Part shown: positions 43,568 through 64,000 of the stretch, one piece after another | Layout of the letters: each line of letters opens with the position of its first letter | Position numbering within the stretch: position 1 is the stretch's first letter | Source: Gordius sp. MW1 | Lineage: Eukaryota > Nematomorpha > Gordioida > Gordea > Gordiidae | Assembly (NCBI GenBank): GCA_964036665.1 | Contig: OZ038526.1 | Span: forward strand, 31,124,001 to 31,188,000 | Length of the DNA stretch: 64,000 nt | Direction: 5' to 3' | The notes under the pieces: generated by a model | Databases searched by the model: none | What the model was told of the DNA's origin: nothing | Seen by the model: the letters and a program-made list of their open reading frames with translations, nothing else | Made by a program: the position numbers and the translations under genes

Positions 43568-44923
43568 AAATTATATTTGACAGTAATTTGTATTTTAATG
43601 TTCCAGTCTCATTTTATGGTTTTAAACCTAATTAGTTAAAATATAATATATATAACTAGAAATTACTACAAAGTTATAAAAAATTACCTGTAATGATTTT
43701 TAAATCACTTAAACTGCCATTTTATTTATCTTTTTCTGGTAAGTTATAAATCTTGTATTATAGTTATTTAGATGTCATAACCTCAAAATTTATAGACTCT
43801 TAAATAAACATATAAGGATTTTTTGGCTGTGCACATATGCTTTTGTAAAGGACTTCTATTTTGCTATCGCAAATATACTAGCTTATGACCGCTGCTTTTA
43901 CGTTAAAGAAATCCACTTTAATTCTCAATTTGAAATTGTAAAATTTGGAAGGATGACTAGTGGCTTTTCCAAGGTCATCCCCTCCATTTGCCTTCCCCTC
44001 GCCATAAATAATATTCTTGTTTAGTTTAGAATTTGATATAAGGCAATGAATGATAAAGCAGGTAATAATAAAGAATGAGTGAAAGAAAACCTATGCCTAA
44101 AAAATAAGTATAAAATGCAAAATAATAACTTAGTTTTTTTGCATTAAAATACTTAAAAAGCTAAATTTTTGTAAATAGATTTGAAAAAAAAACAATTATA
44201 AACGAGTAATATCTGACTCCATGCTACATTGCCCCCCCCCCATAGGCATTCTTGCCCCTTCTTACCTATCTCGCCTATAAATTACATAGCTATGTGCTAT
44301 GTTTATACGGAGTATAGATGAGTTTTATAGGAACAATACCCCATGATAGGCGAATGTACCAAAACGAAAAAACGAACTCCCCTGGTTATTAATTGCTATG
44401 CAATTTATGGCCTCGCTTTTGGTTGTCTTGTACTGTCTGTTCTGACTGTTATGTCGTGTCTTTTCGTGTCTCACTTGTTTGCATAATTGCCGTATCCATT
44501 TACAAAAATAAATTTATGAAATACTCAATTGATTTGTAAGTTAATAAAAAATTTTGCATTTTTTAAGGCTATCCCCAAAAAATACTGGGCGCGGCTTTTA
44601 AATATTTTGGACCTGACTCATCAAACAGAACCTAAGTTTACACACTATCGTTTGTGTTAGAGATATTGTAGGATATGGATTAAATATTTAAATAGCTAAT
44701 TTATTGGTAAATATGGAATTTCCCTAACCGAACATAATCTACATACAATATCCTAACAGATTTGCAAGAAGTTATATATGACACTAGAGACATCAGGTGA
44801 ACCGTCCCTAAACTGCTAAATTTATTATTAAGAGAAGATTGTAGCCAGCATTTTGAAATTCAAAATAAATCCTAATATAGCCCTTAACAGTTATGAAGTT
44901 TTAGTGTATTTATAATCATTAGC
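43568..44923. other. MULE interior 3' of the transposase, with fragments
   Basis: AT-rich. 44225-44340 (cataggcattcttgcccctt...) matches 22930-23030, and 44385-44440 (attgctatgcaatttatgg) matches 21325-21350. A piece of the Helitron-like or MITE sequence from the 21-23 kb region is therefore inserted here. Confidence 0.5.
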
Positions 44924-45099
44924 CATGGGCGTAGCCAGGGGGGGCGGCCGCCCCCCCCCCCCCTAAATGACGAGAAAAGAAAATTTTTCAATGCAAAAAG
45001 CCTTAAAAATTAAAAAAAAATATGTTTTGCCCCTCCCTAATTGAACTTTTGAACGTTTCGCCCCCCCCCCCCTTAATCCAAAACCTGGCTACGCCCATG
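44924..45099. mobile_element. hAT MITE, CATGGGCGTAG family, inside the MULE
   Basis: CATGGGCGTAGCCAGG to CCTGGCTACGCCCATG, flanked by the perfect 8-bp duplication TCATTAGC (44916-44923 and 45100-45107). The left end contains gcggccgcc within G and C runs. Confidence 0.93.
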
Positions 45100-45104
45100 T
45101 CATT

Positions 45105-45935
45105 AGCAACTTAAAGTGTTAAACTGTTATATGTAGACATGGTGAATCATATGCAACTGTATATAGAATAACCTTTTTTTGACAGTACTTTAGTCTTTTA
45201 TAATCATTAACTAAAGTGTATTGGTGATTATTTATTGCTACCCATATCATTAATTAAAGTTAAGCTATTATTATATGTAGACATGTAACTGTATATAGAA
45301 TCACCTACTTTGACAATGTTTTAGTGTATTTATAATCATTAGCAACTTAAAACATACTTGTAAATATTTAAATTTGCTATCCATATCATTAATTAAAATT
45401 AAGCTATTATTATATGTAGACATGTAACTGTATATAGAATCACCTACTTTGATAATGTTTTAGTGTATTTATAATCATTAGCAACTTAAAACATACTTGT
45501 AAATATTTAAATTTGCTATCCATATCATTAAAATTAAGCTATTATTATATGCAGACATGTAACTGTATATAGAATCACCTACTTTGACTATGTTTCAGTG
45601 TATTTATAATCATTAGCAACTTAAAACATACTTTTAAATAATTAAATATGCTATCTATATTATTAATTACTATTAAGCTATTATTATATGTATACATAAT
45701 ACATGTAACTGTATATAGAATAACCTAATATGACGGTGCTTTAGTATATTTATAAACATTAACAACTTAAAGTGTACTGGTAAAAATTTAAATATGCTAT
45801 CCATATTATTAATTACTATAAAGTTATTATTATATGTAGACATGTAACTGTATATAGAATCACCTACTTTGACAATGTTTTAGTGTATTTATAATCGTTA
45901 GCAACTTAAAACATACTTGTAAATATTTAAATATA
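45105..45935 (+). repeat. ~138-bp tandem array near the MULE right end
   Basis: About six units contain acatgtaactgtatatagaa, ttagtgtatttataatcatt and gcaacttaaaacatacttg. Acatgtaactg starts at 45281, 45420, 45556, 45701 and 45840, spacings 136-145 bp. The hAT MITE at 44924 is inserted at the start of the array. Confidence 0.85.
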
Positions 45936-47086
45936 TATTAACATTAGACGAATATCAAATGTAGACACGCTATATTATATGCAATTGTTTCTAAAATAAT
46001 AGCTTATTCATTTTATGCGTTTAATTATTAATATTTTTTTTACTAGCTTTTTGCATTAATTAAATATTTAAAATTTGAATATTAGTTTTATTGTCTAGTC
46101 TGGAAACTTGATTTTTGTTTGAACCTTAGAATAGTATGTTGTGTATAAATTAATTGTAAGAGCACAAAGTGGAACGGGGATATTGACAAGAAAACTGTGA
46201 TATTACAAAAAATTATACAAATAGTAAAAAACTATACAACAAAGTTTTTATAAAATTCTTGTATTGCCACAACCCCCAAAAAATCTTGGCCATAATAACA
46301 AATCTTAATTTTACATATGCGATATTGGCAGCATTTTCAAGCAGCATTTATATCGGGATAACAATGTCAACGTTTATATGCCTTTTTTAAGGTTAGATCC
46401 TCAAAAAGCGAAATTATAATAGAAAATATAAAAAAACTTAATTGTGAAATCAAAATTCACAAATGCGAGAATAAGTATTTAAAAGTTACCTGATGATATT
46501 ATAGATTTATTTGCACAAACCCATTTTGCACCACCAAAAATTTAAAATCAACTAATAGATTTAACAGCTAAAACGATCCTAAAAAATATTCTGAAATCAA
46601 AATTTTATTTAATAATTTTAGAGGAAATTTAGATATGAAATGCACAGAACAACTAAGTGATTGTGTACATTTTGTTGAATCCACTACACACTTAAAGATT
46701 TTATCCCTTGAAAGTTTTGATGCCAACAATTGTCAATAAAATTCAGGAATTTTTTATTAATATAAATTTAAAAGCAATATGTGCTGCTCAAACTTATAAT
46801 AGGGTGTCACTAACAAAGGGTGAAAAATGTTGTGCAAGCCATTTTTCGAAGATCATTGGCTTTATATGTGCATGTGGTACATAAAAACATGCAAGATATG
46901 TTGATCAATAAGCGGACAAATAAATTGAATCCAGGATGGAAATTTCGTGAATTTTATAATCTTTTAATATATTTTGAAAATGTTAAAAAGTTCAAGAGTT
47001 TTAAAGCCCAAATATTTCTTCATTAAATATCAAAATTAGTTATTAGATAACAACAGTTCATTACGCCTTTTACTCGATTTTACAAA

Positions 47087-47720
47087 GAGAGACCTGCAAA
47101 ATCGATTTTTTAAGGCCCGACCCGATCCCGGAATTTAAAATCAAAAAAAATCAGGCCCGGCCAGGGCCCGAATTTATCTTCAAAAACAAGGCTCGGCCCG
47201 GGCCCGGAATTTTAATAATTGCAGAAATTTAATCAAACTTAATTTTGGTAAAATTTATTAAAAAATAAAACGCACATAATAAAATTATAAATCGATAATG
47301 GAACTATTTTGATGCAAAAAACACAGGCATCAAAAATTTCCGCGTTTAAATTTGTTCTCCCTTCTTTATAAACGCGGTCCGCGGACGAAAAACACCTCTC
47401 ACTCGAGGCAGATGAAGCAGGTGTCGAAAAAATCTTACAAACAAGAACTAAGCGCTGGAAATTGATCACTGTGATCTTTCCACCATTACAATAATTCTAT
47501 TTTTTCCTCGTTGATCTTTAATTTTATTTAGCTTTATGATTATTTTTAGCTATTAGCATTAGATTTTTTTTGTTCCATATTTAATTGTAACGAATTAATG
47601 TTTAACAGATTGAATAACTTAATAATTTATTTTTTGAAATTTTATAGATAGTTTTAAACAGATTAAAAGACTACTGAGGCTATTACTTCTAAATTATTTC
47701 GGGCCGGGCCTATAATTTCT
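47087..47720 (-). mobile_element. Nested hAT fragment with GGCCCG tracts
   Basis: agagacctgcaaaatcgattt and ggcccgacccgatcccgg tracts at the left resemble the TAGAGCCCTGCAAA family (28975-29307). cgggccgggcct near 47700 marks the other end. It contains a transposase remnant at 47239-47469. No target duplication was found. Confidence 0.6.
47239..47469 (-). pseudogene. hAT transposase C-terminal remnant
   Basis: The minus-strand frame contains IFSTPASSASSERCFSSADR followed by YKEGRTNLNAE. This is the typical dimerisation motif at the end of Ac/Hermes-type hAT transposases. Only the last part of the protein survives. It suggests the TAGAGCCCTGC-end family was mobilised by an Ac-like hAT. Confidence 0.8.
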
Positions 47721-48217
47721 AAAGTCTTATATAAATTACTATTAATTTTCGAAAATCTTATGTTTATTCCTGCTATTATTGTATCGATGATAGGATAATA
47801 TATATCAATTTGAAATCAATTAATGAATTGATAGATTTAAAAGAGTAAAAAGTGTCCTAATTTTTTGATTTTGTACGTTTATACGGTAATAATGAAGTAT
47901 TAAAATTTGAAGCTAATCTTTTGCCTTATAATAAACTATGGAATTATGTAGACTCAACAATTTTATAAAAAATGCATCCTTTATTGTCTTATACAGCATC
48001 TTTATTTGTAATGATTTAATTAAAAGTTTTATTCAAATAAATAAATATAATCATCACATTGTTTCTTTTAAGATAATATTAAAAAAAATCCTTAAGGGGC
48101 CGAGGAGCCCAAGATTTTTTCCTTGGGGGGGGGGCCTTGGAGCCCGGTTTTTGCTCTTGGGGGGGGCCTCGGCCCCCACGGCACCGCTAGCTACGCCACT
48201 GCCCTCGATCCCCCTGA

Positions 48218-48560
48218 AGTAAACACTCAAAAGTCTTATTAATGGCGCTTCGGCAGAGGAACATCCAGCACTTAGGAGCTTAACTTCAGGCTCTGATCAT
48301 GAAAGGCTCGAAGTTTGTCCAAGTCATAATCTTAGTTTACTCTTATCAGACAGCGAATTCCGCATCTCAGAGGCCTAAGATTAGGTTAGGATGCAATATA
48401 GTTGATGAACACACTTGTTCACTTTACAATAATTCTGTGAAATCTAATGGCCTTCACTGCAATCGTGATAAAGCCCAGTATCTTAGCCATGCCGCTGTTA
48501 ACAAACTTATGCGTTATTTTAAAGCTGGTTTCTCTTCCATTCTCAAATCCACAGTTGAAT
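48218..48560 (+). mobile_element. Retroelement fragment, related to 4619-6975
   Basis: A plus-strand fossil whose translated pieces ([51 protein letters not shown]) match the retroelement fragment in EXT2 intron 4. It is short, truncated on both sides and clearly broken. It follows directly on a hAT end. Confidence 0.65.
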
Positions 48561-50739
48561 TAAAACATTACAATGACGTTCGTAATTTTCCTTAGTTTTT
48601 AAGGTCGGCGTAACCTGACTAATTAATTGTCAAATATATATTAAAATGGGTAAAATATTGCTTCTATTGATTTTTTTTTATCTAAATAGCTAAGATGAGG
48701 AAGAAACAGCTGCATTCGTGAATAAAAAACAACTCCTACACAATCAACAAATGGTACCAAAAACTGTAAAATACTCACATATTTTTAAAGGTGTAAAATC
48801 TGAATTCATTTAACGTTTATAGGCATCACAGATGGGTTTTTGCTCATGTTAATTTATATGCCCATTACTGGGGAAATAAAAAGTCTTTTTATTGAGGGAC
48901 TTTAAGTAAGTGGAATATACCAACTCTTATAAAATCAATCTTTTATAGTGTTTCGATCTCGTCTCGGTCTCGAAAGCAAAATCTCGTCTCGTATGCATTA
49001 TGAGAGTCTCGATCTCATCTCGCCGTAAAAAAATCTCGATCTCGTCTCGACGAGAAATCTCGACATGTCTCGACGAGAAATCTCGACATGTCTCGACTTT
49101 CAAAAAATGTTCAAATACAATCTGAATTTTTCCTGTTCCCCGTTTAAATAAATATACAAATAAATTTGTTTTTCAAATGGCCAACCATATGTCCTTAACA
49201 TCTTTGAATCAGCTAATATCCTTAATTAAAATTGGCAAAAATAAGTACCTAATGCATTTAGAAAATTAAGACAATGCTAGCCACTTTCATCAGTTCGTTC
49301 CTAAAGAATTCATGGCAGGTACACTATATTGTTATATAAACCTGAAAGGTAATAGTAAATACCTTTTGTGTTACATATGTAATTAGTTGCACGCATTATA
49401 GCGTTGTAAAAACAAACATAAAATTAATTATATTAAATAAATATTTTCTCATCTAATCGGTTCTAATATTTTTAATTACACAATCACCTTATTAATCAAG
49501 ATTTTACACATTTAATTTTTTAAAATTTAATAGTTTGGGAAAATTTTAAAATTCTTTTTTATAATCATTCTTTTAATATTAATCAAAATTAATATAAGAA
49601 ATAAATAAAATAAAACTGTTTTGGTCCATAATAGTCAATTACCTTCCTTACTAGTTTATAAATTTGAACGAACGTCAATAGATTAATATTAAACATAATA
49701 TAGATGGCGCTATATTTATTAAACAAGCATGATATTTATTTTAAATGCTGTTTTTAATATCAACCCAAAAGATTAACTTTACAAAAATCACTAATATCTA
49801 TATAATCACTACTTTACCATGTTAACATTAAAATGGCGGAAAAAAGGGTACATATTTTGTACGTTGATGAACAGTCTATCTAGTCTATGTGTAGACCATG
49901 CTTTAATGATCGCGCTGTATACTTAGATCTGTTTTATTAGAACGCAAAAATTATACCGTAAAAGGGTTATAGAATGGTTCTGCAATCCTTGTAATAATAA
50001 ATAATTTTTTTATAAATCATAAAGATATACCTCAAAAGGAATATTTTAATACTTTAACAAAAAAATATTTTTACTTACAATCCTTTTTTTTTGAAGGGGA
50101 AGAATGAGAACCTGACAGTTGACACCAAAAAAGGAGGCCTGCGAGGGGGGGGGGCGCGATGTAAGTAAAACTCTACAAATTATAAGACTACTAATTTATA
50201 AAAATAACACCGATTGAAACTTTATTTATGTGGTGTTCCACCCTTTCTCTTATTCATAATTTTATTTAACGCCTTTTTTATTATTACCCTTGTACTCCTC
50301 CCGGTTGTTATCCACAAATTATGTTCAATCACCCCCCACACATACGATCAAATTTACTTTACGCGTAGTTAGGATGACTTATGAGTCATGATTGTTAATA
50401 CCTCTACGATATAAATAGATTGTTAATATCTCTACGATATAAATAGATCGTTAATCACAGATAGTATTATATTTCCTCGTTAATTAATTAATTATTATTT
50501 TTCTTTGGCGTAGTAGAAATTAAATAAATAAAATGTAACGTATTATAAAACCAAAAAATTTCGGGATCCATTTTATATCGAATACTTTTTATCGCGGACA
50601 TTTAATTAAATTCACATATATCCTTTAGTTTATATCATTGGGGAAGATTTATTAATTTATATCTTAAGCGATAACTATTTACAAATCATACGATTAATAA
50701 TTTTTTTTAAGAATTGACATGCTTTATTATAGAAAAGTA
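48561..50739. other. Intergenic AT-rich DNA with two repeat patches
   Basis: No gene recognised. 48952-49101 is a TCTCG-rich repeat (listed separately). 49690-49890 (atggcgctatatttatta...aatggcggaaaa...cagtctatctagtctatg) has a relative at 60366-60585 in MCM7 intron 7, an unclassified dispersed repeat. A G run at 50143-50152 is isolated. Confidence 0.5.
48952..49101. repeat. TCTCG-rich degenerate repeat
   Basis: Repeated ctcgatctcgtctcg and gagaaatctcgacatgtctc words over about 150 bp. It looks like a subterminal region of an unclassified transposon, or a simple repeat. Confidence 0.7.
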
Positions 50740-51145
50740 TTAAATATATAGTGGAATTAATAAAAAGATGCAAGAACGAAAAAATTTAAAAAATATTTTA
50801 AAACACACATTTTTCGTTTCTTCATCTTCTTTAAGAATGGGCATTGAATCCACCAGGGAATAAAAATTGGATTTAGCGATTGCAATGGCTATTGATTGTC
50901 TTAGTAAAAAACTATTCGATATTTTTGAAGGAATGGAGGTTTCTGATAAAGCTGAATATTTTACGGATCTATGATGCTCCCGATCCGAGGGGGTCGTGAG
51001 TATCGTTGGAGGGTGCAAACAGGTCAATTCAGGTGTAGTCCCATTTTTAACAAAAGGCCATAGTCCCATGGAACAAGTGACGAACCGCTATGACGCATCC
51101 GCCCTCCGAGAGAGGGATCTGACGGTTCAAGGATGGAAGAAAATT
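50740..51145 (-). mobile_element. Third retroelement fragment
   Basis: A minus-strand fossil with SILEPSD near 51135-51115 and FLLRQSIAIAIAKSN at about 50915-50870. These match ILEPSGL and [15 protein letters not shown] of the fragment in EXT2 intron 4. Clearly broken and truncated. Confidence 0.55.
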
Positions 51146-51569
51146 TTGCCCGTTTGAGGGCAGCTTGAGTGTATTTATTTTTTGATGCCTACTATTCCGG
51201 AACTATTTACAACAATAAAAGGGGGTTTTACAATGTAAAGGATTTGCAAAGCACAAAGATTTGGGGAAAAAGTACAAAGATTGAGGAAAATTAAAAATGA
51301 TTAATAATTGATGAGGGATTTTGTATTTATAGCCGTTGAATCTCCCCTGGGTGGTGGGCTTGATTGAACAATCGTTGTACTGTAAATCTTCAGACGGGGC
51401 TGCGAGATTGATAGCAGATGTTGCAAACGTAAAAATATAAAGTAATTAAAAAAATGAGCGTCAAAGAATCTTAGCCACTTCCGCGTATAGGTTAACCCGC
51501 GGTAAAAGTGTTTTTCTTTGACCAATTCCTTTTTTTATTACAAGGTTTGCAGAACCATTCTTTACCCTT
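51146..51569. other. No feature recognised
   Basis: AT-rich DNA with no coding, repeat or terminal-repeat signature that I can support. Confidence 0.5.
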
Positions 51570-52352
51570 TTACGTCATATATAATAAAAGAAATCTAAGT
51601 ATACAAGGAAGATAACCTATCTTGTCATTGTGGAATGAAGATAAGTTTCAATCCGTTTTAGCAATGAGAACGATCTTTCGCATGAACACGAAGTTATTGG
51701 GATAGTTAAAAATTTTAATTAAAATAATAAAATTTGGAAACACTGTTGGGGAAAATTTTAATAAGTGAAAAAATATCATTGCATTTTATTCGAAAGTAAA
51801 GAATTTATAATACATAATTGTTTGCCATTGTTATTTAGGCGTCTTGCAGTTGTATCTCATTAGTTAATTATTTTGATAAAAGAGATTTATCCCAAAAAAG
51901 GGGATGAAGGGTTTAAACCTTCTAATACTTATATAAATTACAATTAATTTCCGAAAATCTTGTTTAATTCTGCTATTATTCTATCGATGATAGGATAATA
52001 TAAATCAATTTTGAAATCAATTAATGAATTGGGAGATTTAAGAGTAAAAAGTGTCGTATTTTTTTGATTTTTTACGTTTAGACGGTAATAATGAAATATC
52101 AAAATTTGAAGCTCGCCTTATTATAAAGATGTTTTGCATCCTGTATTGTCTTTTAAAGCTCTTTATTTGTAGTAATATAATTAAAAGTTTTATTCAAAAA
52201 CAAATAATTATAGTCATTAAATTGTTTGTTAAGAAAATTAAAAAAAATTGCTTAAGGGGCCTAGGGGCCCAAGATTTTTCCCTCGGGGGAGGGGGGCCTT
52301 GGACCCGATTTTTACTTTTGGTGGGGCCTCGGCCCCCCTAGCTACGCCACTG
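51570..52352 (-). mobile_element. Truncated CAGTGGCGTAGCTAG hAT copy
   Basis: Reversed dimerisation motif sequence near 51640-51690 (caatccgttttagcaatgag...tctttcgcatg) and a right terminus ctagctacgccactg at 52337-52352. 51910-52260 matches 47735-48095 closely (cgatgataggataatat; gtttagacggtaataatga). The left terminus is lost. Confidence 0.78.
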
Positions 52353-53052
52353 GTATCAAGCTTTTATAATTTACGAACTCTTGAGCGATTTAAACACCTA
52401 AAAGAATTAAAAATAAATTAATTCTAATATTATGCAAAGTAATGTGCCATATGTGTTGATAGTTTTTTTAATATGGTGCTTAGTTAATGTAGAAGTTTTT
52501 ACGGCTTAATTGAAAAAAATTTCTGTGCTTAAATAATAAAGAGTAATATTGTTCAAATACGGATGATTTATGAAAACATAAACTTGTAAAAAAAATTAAA
52601 ATTAATTGAATTTAATAACCCATAAATTGCATAGCAATTAATGGTTTGAAGGAATGCCGCTGAAAATAGTCACGTAATGAGTAGCGCCCGCCACACCAGC
52701 AGAGTAAGGTATAAACTTATCTATAATTTACAAAAAAAAAGCTAAGTATCGAAAAACAATAAAATCTCATTTGCAATTAAATGTTTTTTGAACAAAATAA
52801 TTTAAAAAGGAACTATATTAAATACAGTCTTATAATTATTCATGTATAACCATATTCCTATCTTTTAAAAAATCTTGTATTTCAAAATGCTTAATAAGAG
52901 AAAATTATATCAAACGTTAAATAGAAATTAACTAACGCCACTATTATATCTCTTGTATTATCACTAAATTTAAATTACAAAAAGTATCAAATATTCTACA
53001 CCAAAACATGCATAAAAATACAAGATTGTTAGTTAATAAATAAGTGTTGTTG
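52353..53052. other. MCM7 3' flank, AT-rich
   Basis: No gene. cataaattgcatagcaattaat at about 52620 matches the terminal repeat of the element 54424-54936. No clear polyadenylation signal for the minus-strand MCM7 could be singled out. Confidence 0.45.
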
Positions 53053-62957
<9,905 letters not shown>

Positions 62958-64000
62958 TTTCAAAAAACAATTTGGCGGTTGATCGGAAAAAATGCGTTAT
63001 TCAGGTGACTTTTCAATTCGCCGAAAACTATCTTGTCGAATTCACCCTGGGACATTAGCGACCACCCCCCCCCCCCCCCATTATCATACAGAAGGCCCTA
63101 AATTGAGTAAATTCAAAATTGAATGATTAATATGCTTTTTTAAGGGGAAATTTTTAAATTGGGGGATATTTTTTAACATTGGGACATTCAATTAGGCAAG
63201 ATGATTTTCGGCAAGTTGACGGGCCACCCATTTATTCAGACATATATTAAAACTAAAACGTCAATAATATTTATTCTGAACTAAGTCCAGCTTTATAACT
63301 AGCAGGAACTTAATTTACGTAACTAAACTTAATTTACAGCTATTTTATTATAAAACCTTAAGCGTTAGGGGAAAGTAGTTTCATTAATACTTTGATAGCA
63401 CTTGCGCTAGACTATAAAAAGGAAATTATCGTCAATGTTTGCTAATATAGATGAATAATCAGTTAAGAATTGTAATTAAAGTTAGCTGGATTTCTTAAAT
63501 AAAAGATTGTCCTACATAAGTTTTATAAAACTGTATGTTATTATTTTACATCACTGTTAAATGGCACAAATGAAAAGAGAAAACATCTACCTCGCATAAT
63601 CAGTCTAACTCTAAAATAAGTTGAACTAGAGCTCAGTAATTAAGCATAAGACGCTTTTATAAATTTGTACCAGCTATACTTGAGCATCAAAAATTTTTGA
63701 AAACATTAGTCTGAACTTCATTTATCTTAATTTAAAAATTTTTAGATAGCACATCCTGTTTAAAATATTGAGGCCTTTAATTTTATTAAAACTATTTTAA
63801 GTATTTTGGTCTATTCTGAATCATACTGGGGGCCGAAGTCGGACCTTCTAAATATTCTATCAAAATCTGACTCAACTTATTTCTATGCCGATTGGGCTAT
63901 ATAAAGCCACGCAAGACTTTTATTAACAATAAAATTATACAAAATTGAAAACATTAATCCGGCGATAAACAAAATTTCCAAACAATGATAATCTTAAATT
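62958..64000 (-). other. MCM7 upstream region
   Basis: Upstream of the MCM7 start codon on its strand, holding the promoter and 5' leader. The proximal part is a Mutator-type MITE (63003-63228). Beyond it, 63229-64000 is AT-rich with no gene recognised. Confidence 0.5.
63003..63228. mobile_element. Mutator-type MITE 45 bp upstream of MCM7
   Basis: Left aggtgacttttcaattcgcc / gaaaactatcttgtcgaatt and right ggcaagatgattttcggcaa / gttgacgggccacc are inverted ends, related to 24887-25042. The nine-base flanks gcgttattc and catttattc agree at six positions, an aged duplication. It contains a C run of 17 bases. Confidence 0.8.

Larger units (their letters stand above)
39910..46125 (+). mobile_element. 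Mutator-like element (MULE), 6.2 kb
   Basis: 124-bp inverted repeats lie at 39910-40033 and 46002-46125 (ggttcaaacaaaaatccagt... / ...atttttgtttgaacc). Between them are a 117-bp tandem array (40264-41730), a decayed FLYWCH/MULE transposase gene (41722-43567), a second array (45105-45935) and a nested hAT MITE (44924-45099). The adjacent nine bases (agcatgtag and ttagaatag) are not a convincing duplication, so the insertion is old or the ends have moved. Confidence 0.85.
46140..48202 (-). mobile_element. Decayed CAGTGGCGTAGCTAG hAT copy with nested element
   Basis: 46155-46200 (cacaaagtggaacggggata) and 46820-47020 (gctttatatgtgcatgtggt) match 24835-23980 of the hAT 23528-25364 in reverse. 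The right end, 48095-48202 (aaggggccgaggagcccaag...ctagctacgccactg), is the family terminus. A second hAT fragment (47087-47720) interrupts it. It abuts the MULE right end. Confidence 0.7.

Overview
The window is AT-rich animal DNA with intron-bearing genes and dense transposons. Exostosin-2, MCM7 and a C-type lectin receptor with gt-ag introns place it in Metazoa. The crowd of hAT, Mutator, mariner-like and Helitron elements and the short protein-coding exons suggest an invertebrate, probably an arthropod. That placement is inference; no rRNA, mitochondrial or species-diagnostic sequence is present.

Three host genes can be reconstructed exon by exon. EXT2 (heparan sulfate polymerase subunit) runs on + from 2533 to 13684 in ten exons (806 codons). 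A membrane receptor with a C-type lectin domain, an EGF-like domain and one transmembrane helix runs on - from 30572 to 28245 in three exons (357 codons). MCM7 (replicative helicase subunit) runs on - from 62957 to 53053 in fifteen exons (741 codons), complete from start to stop. All three keep frame through every junction, although their introns are full of transposons. They have no evident functional link to each other.

The rest is mostly mobile DNA. A family of about 140-180 bp hAT-type MITEs with ends CATGGGCGTAGC is scattered through introns and intergenic DNA, at least seven copies having perfect 8-bp target duplications; its longest member (286-1805) is 1.5 kb. Region 14651-17045 is a foldback-like element whose interior is about 30 units of a GC-run minisatellite that switches orientation in the middle. 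Region 20071-26846 holds Helitron-like elements, a tandem repeat and a roughly 290-bp satellite split by a 1.8-kb hAT. Region 31330-36260 holds a hAT with an uninterrupted 646-codon transposase beside the cut end of a Helitron, whose 5' leader and start codon are tandemly repeated six times. Region 39483-46125 holds a FLYWCH zinc-finger gene fragment beside a 6.2-kb Mutator-like element with 124-bp inverted repeats, a decayed transposase gene and two internal tandem arrays. Region 46140-52352 is a mosaic of hAT and retroelement fragments.

The oddest recurring theme is that tandem arrays sit directly on exon or start-codon boundaries of transposon genes (Helitron, MULE and the FLYWCH gene), so array units carry start codons or splice acceptors. 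A second theme is that several unrelated transposon families carry long G or C runs, or GGGCC-rich ends, in a very AT-rich background. Coordinates come from reading by eye; splice sites rest on gt-ag plus reading frame and similarity to remembered family sequences, not on transcripts.
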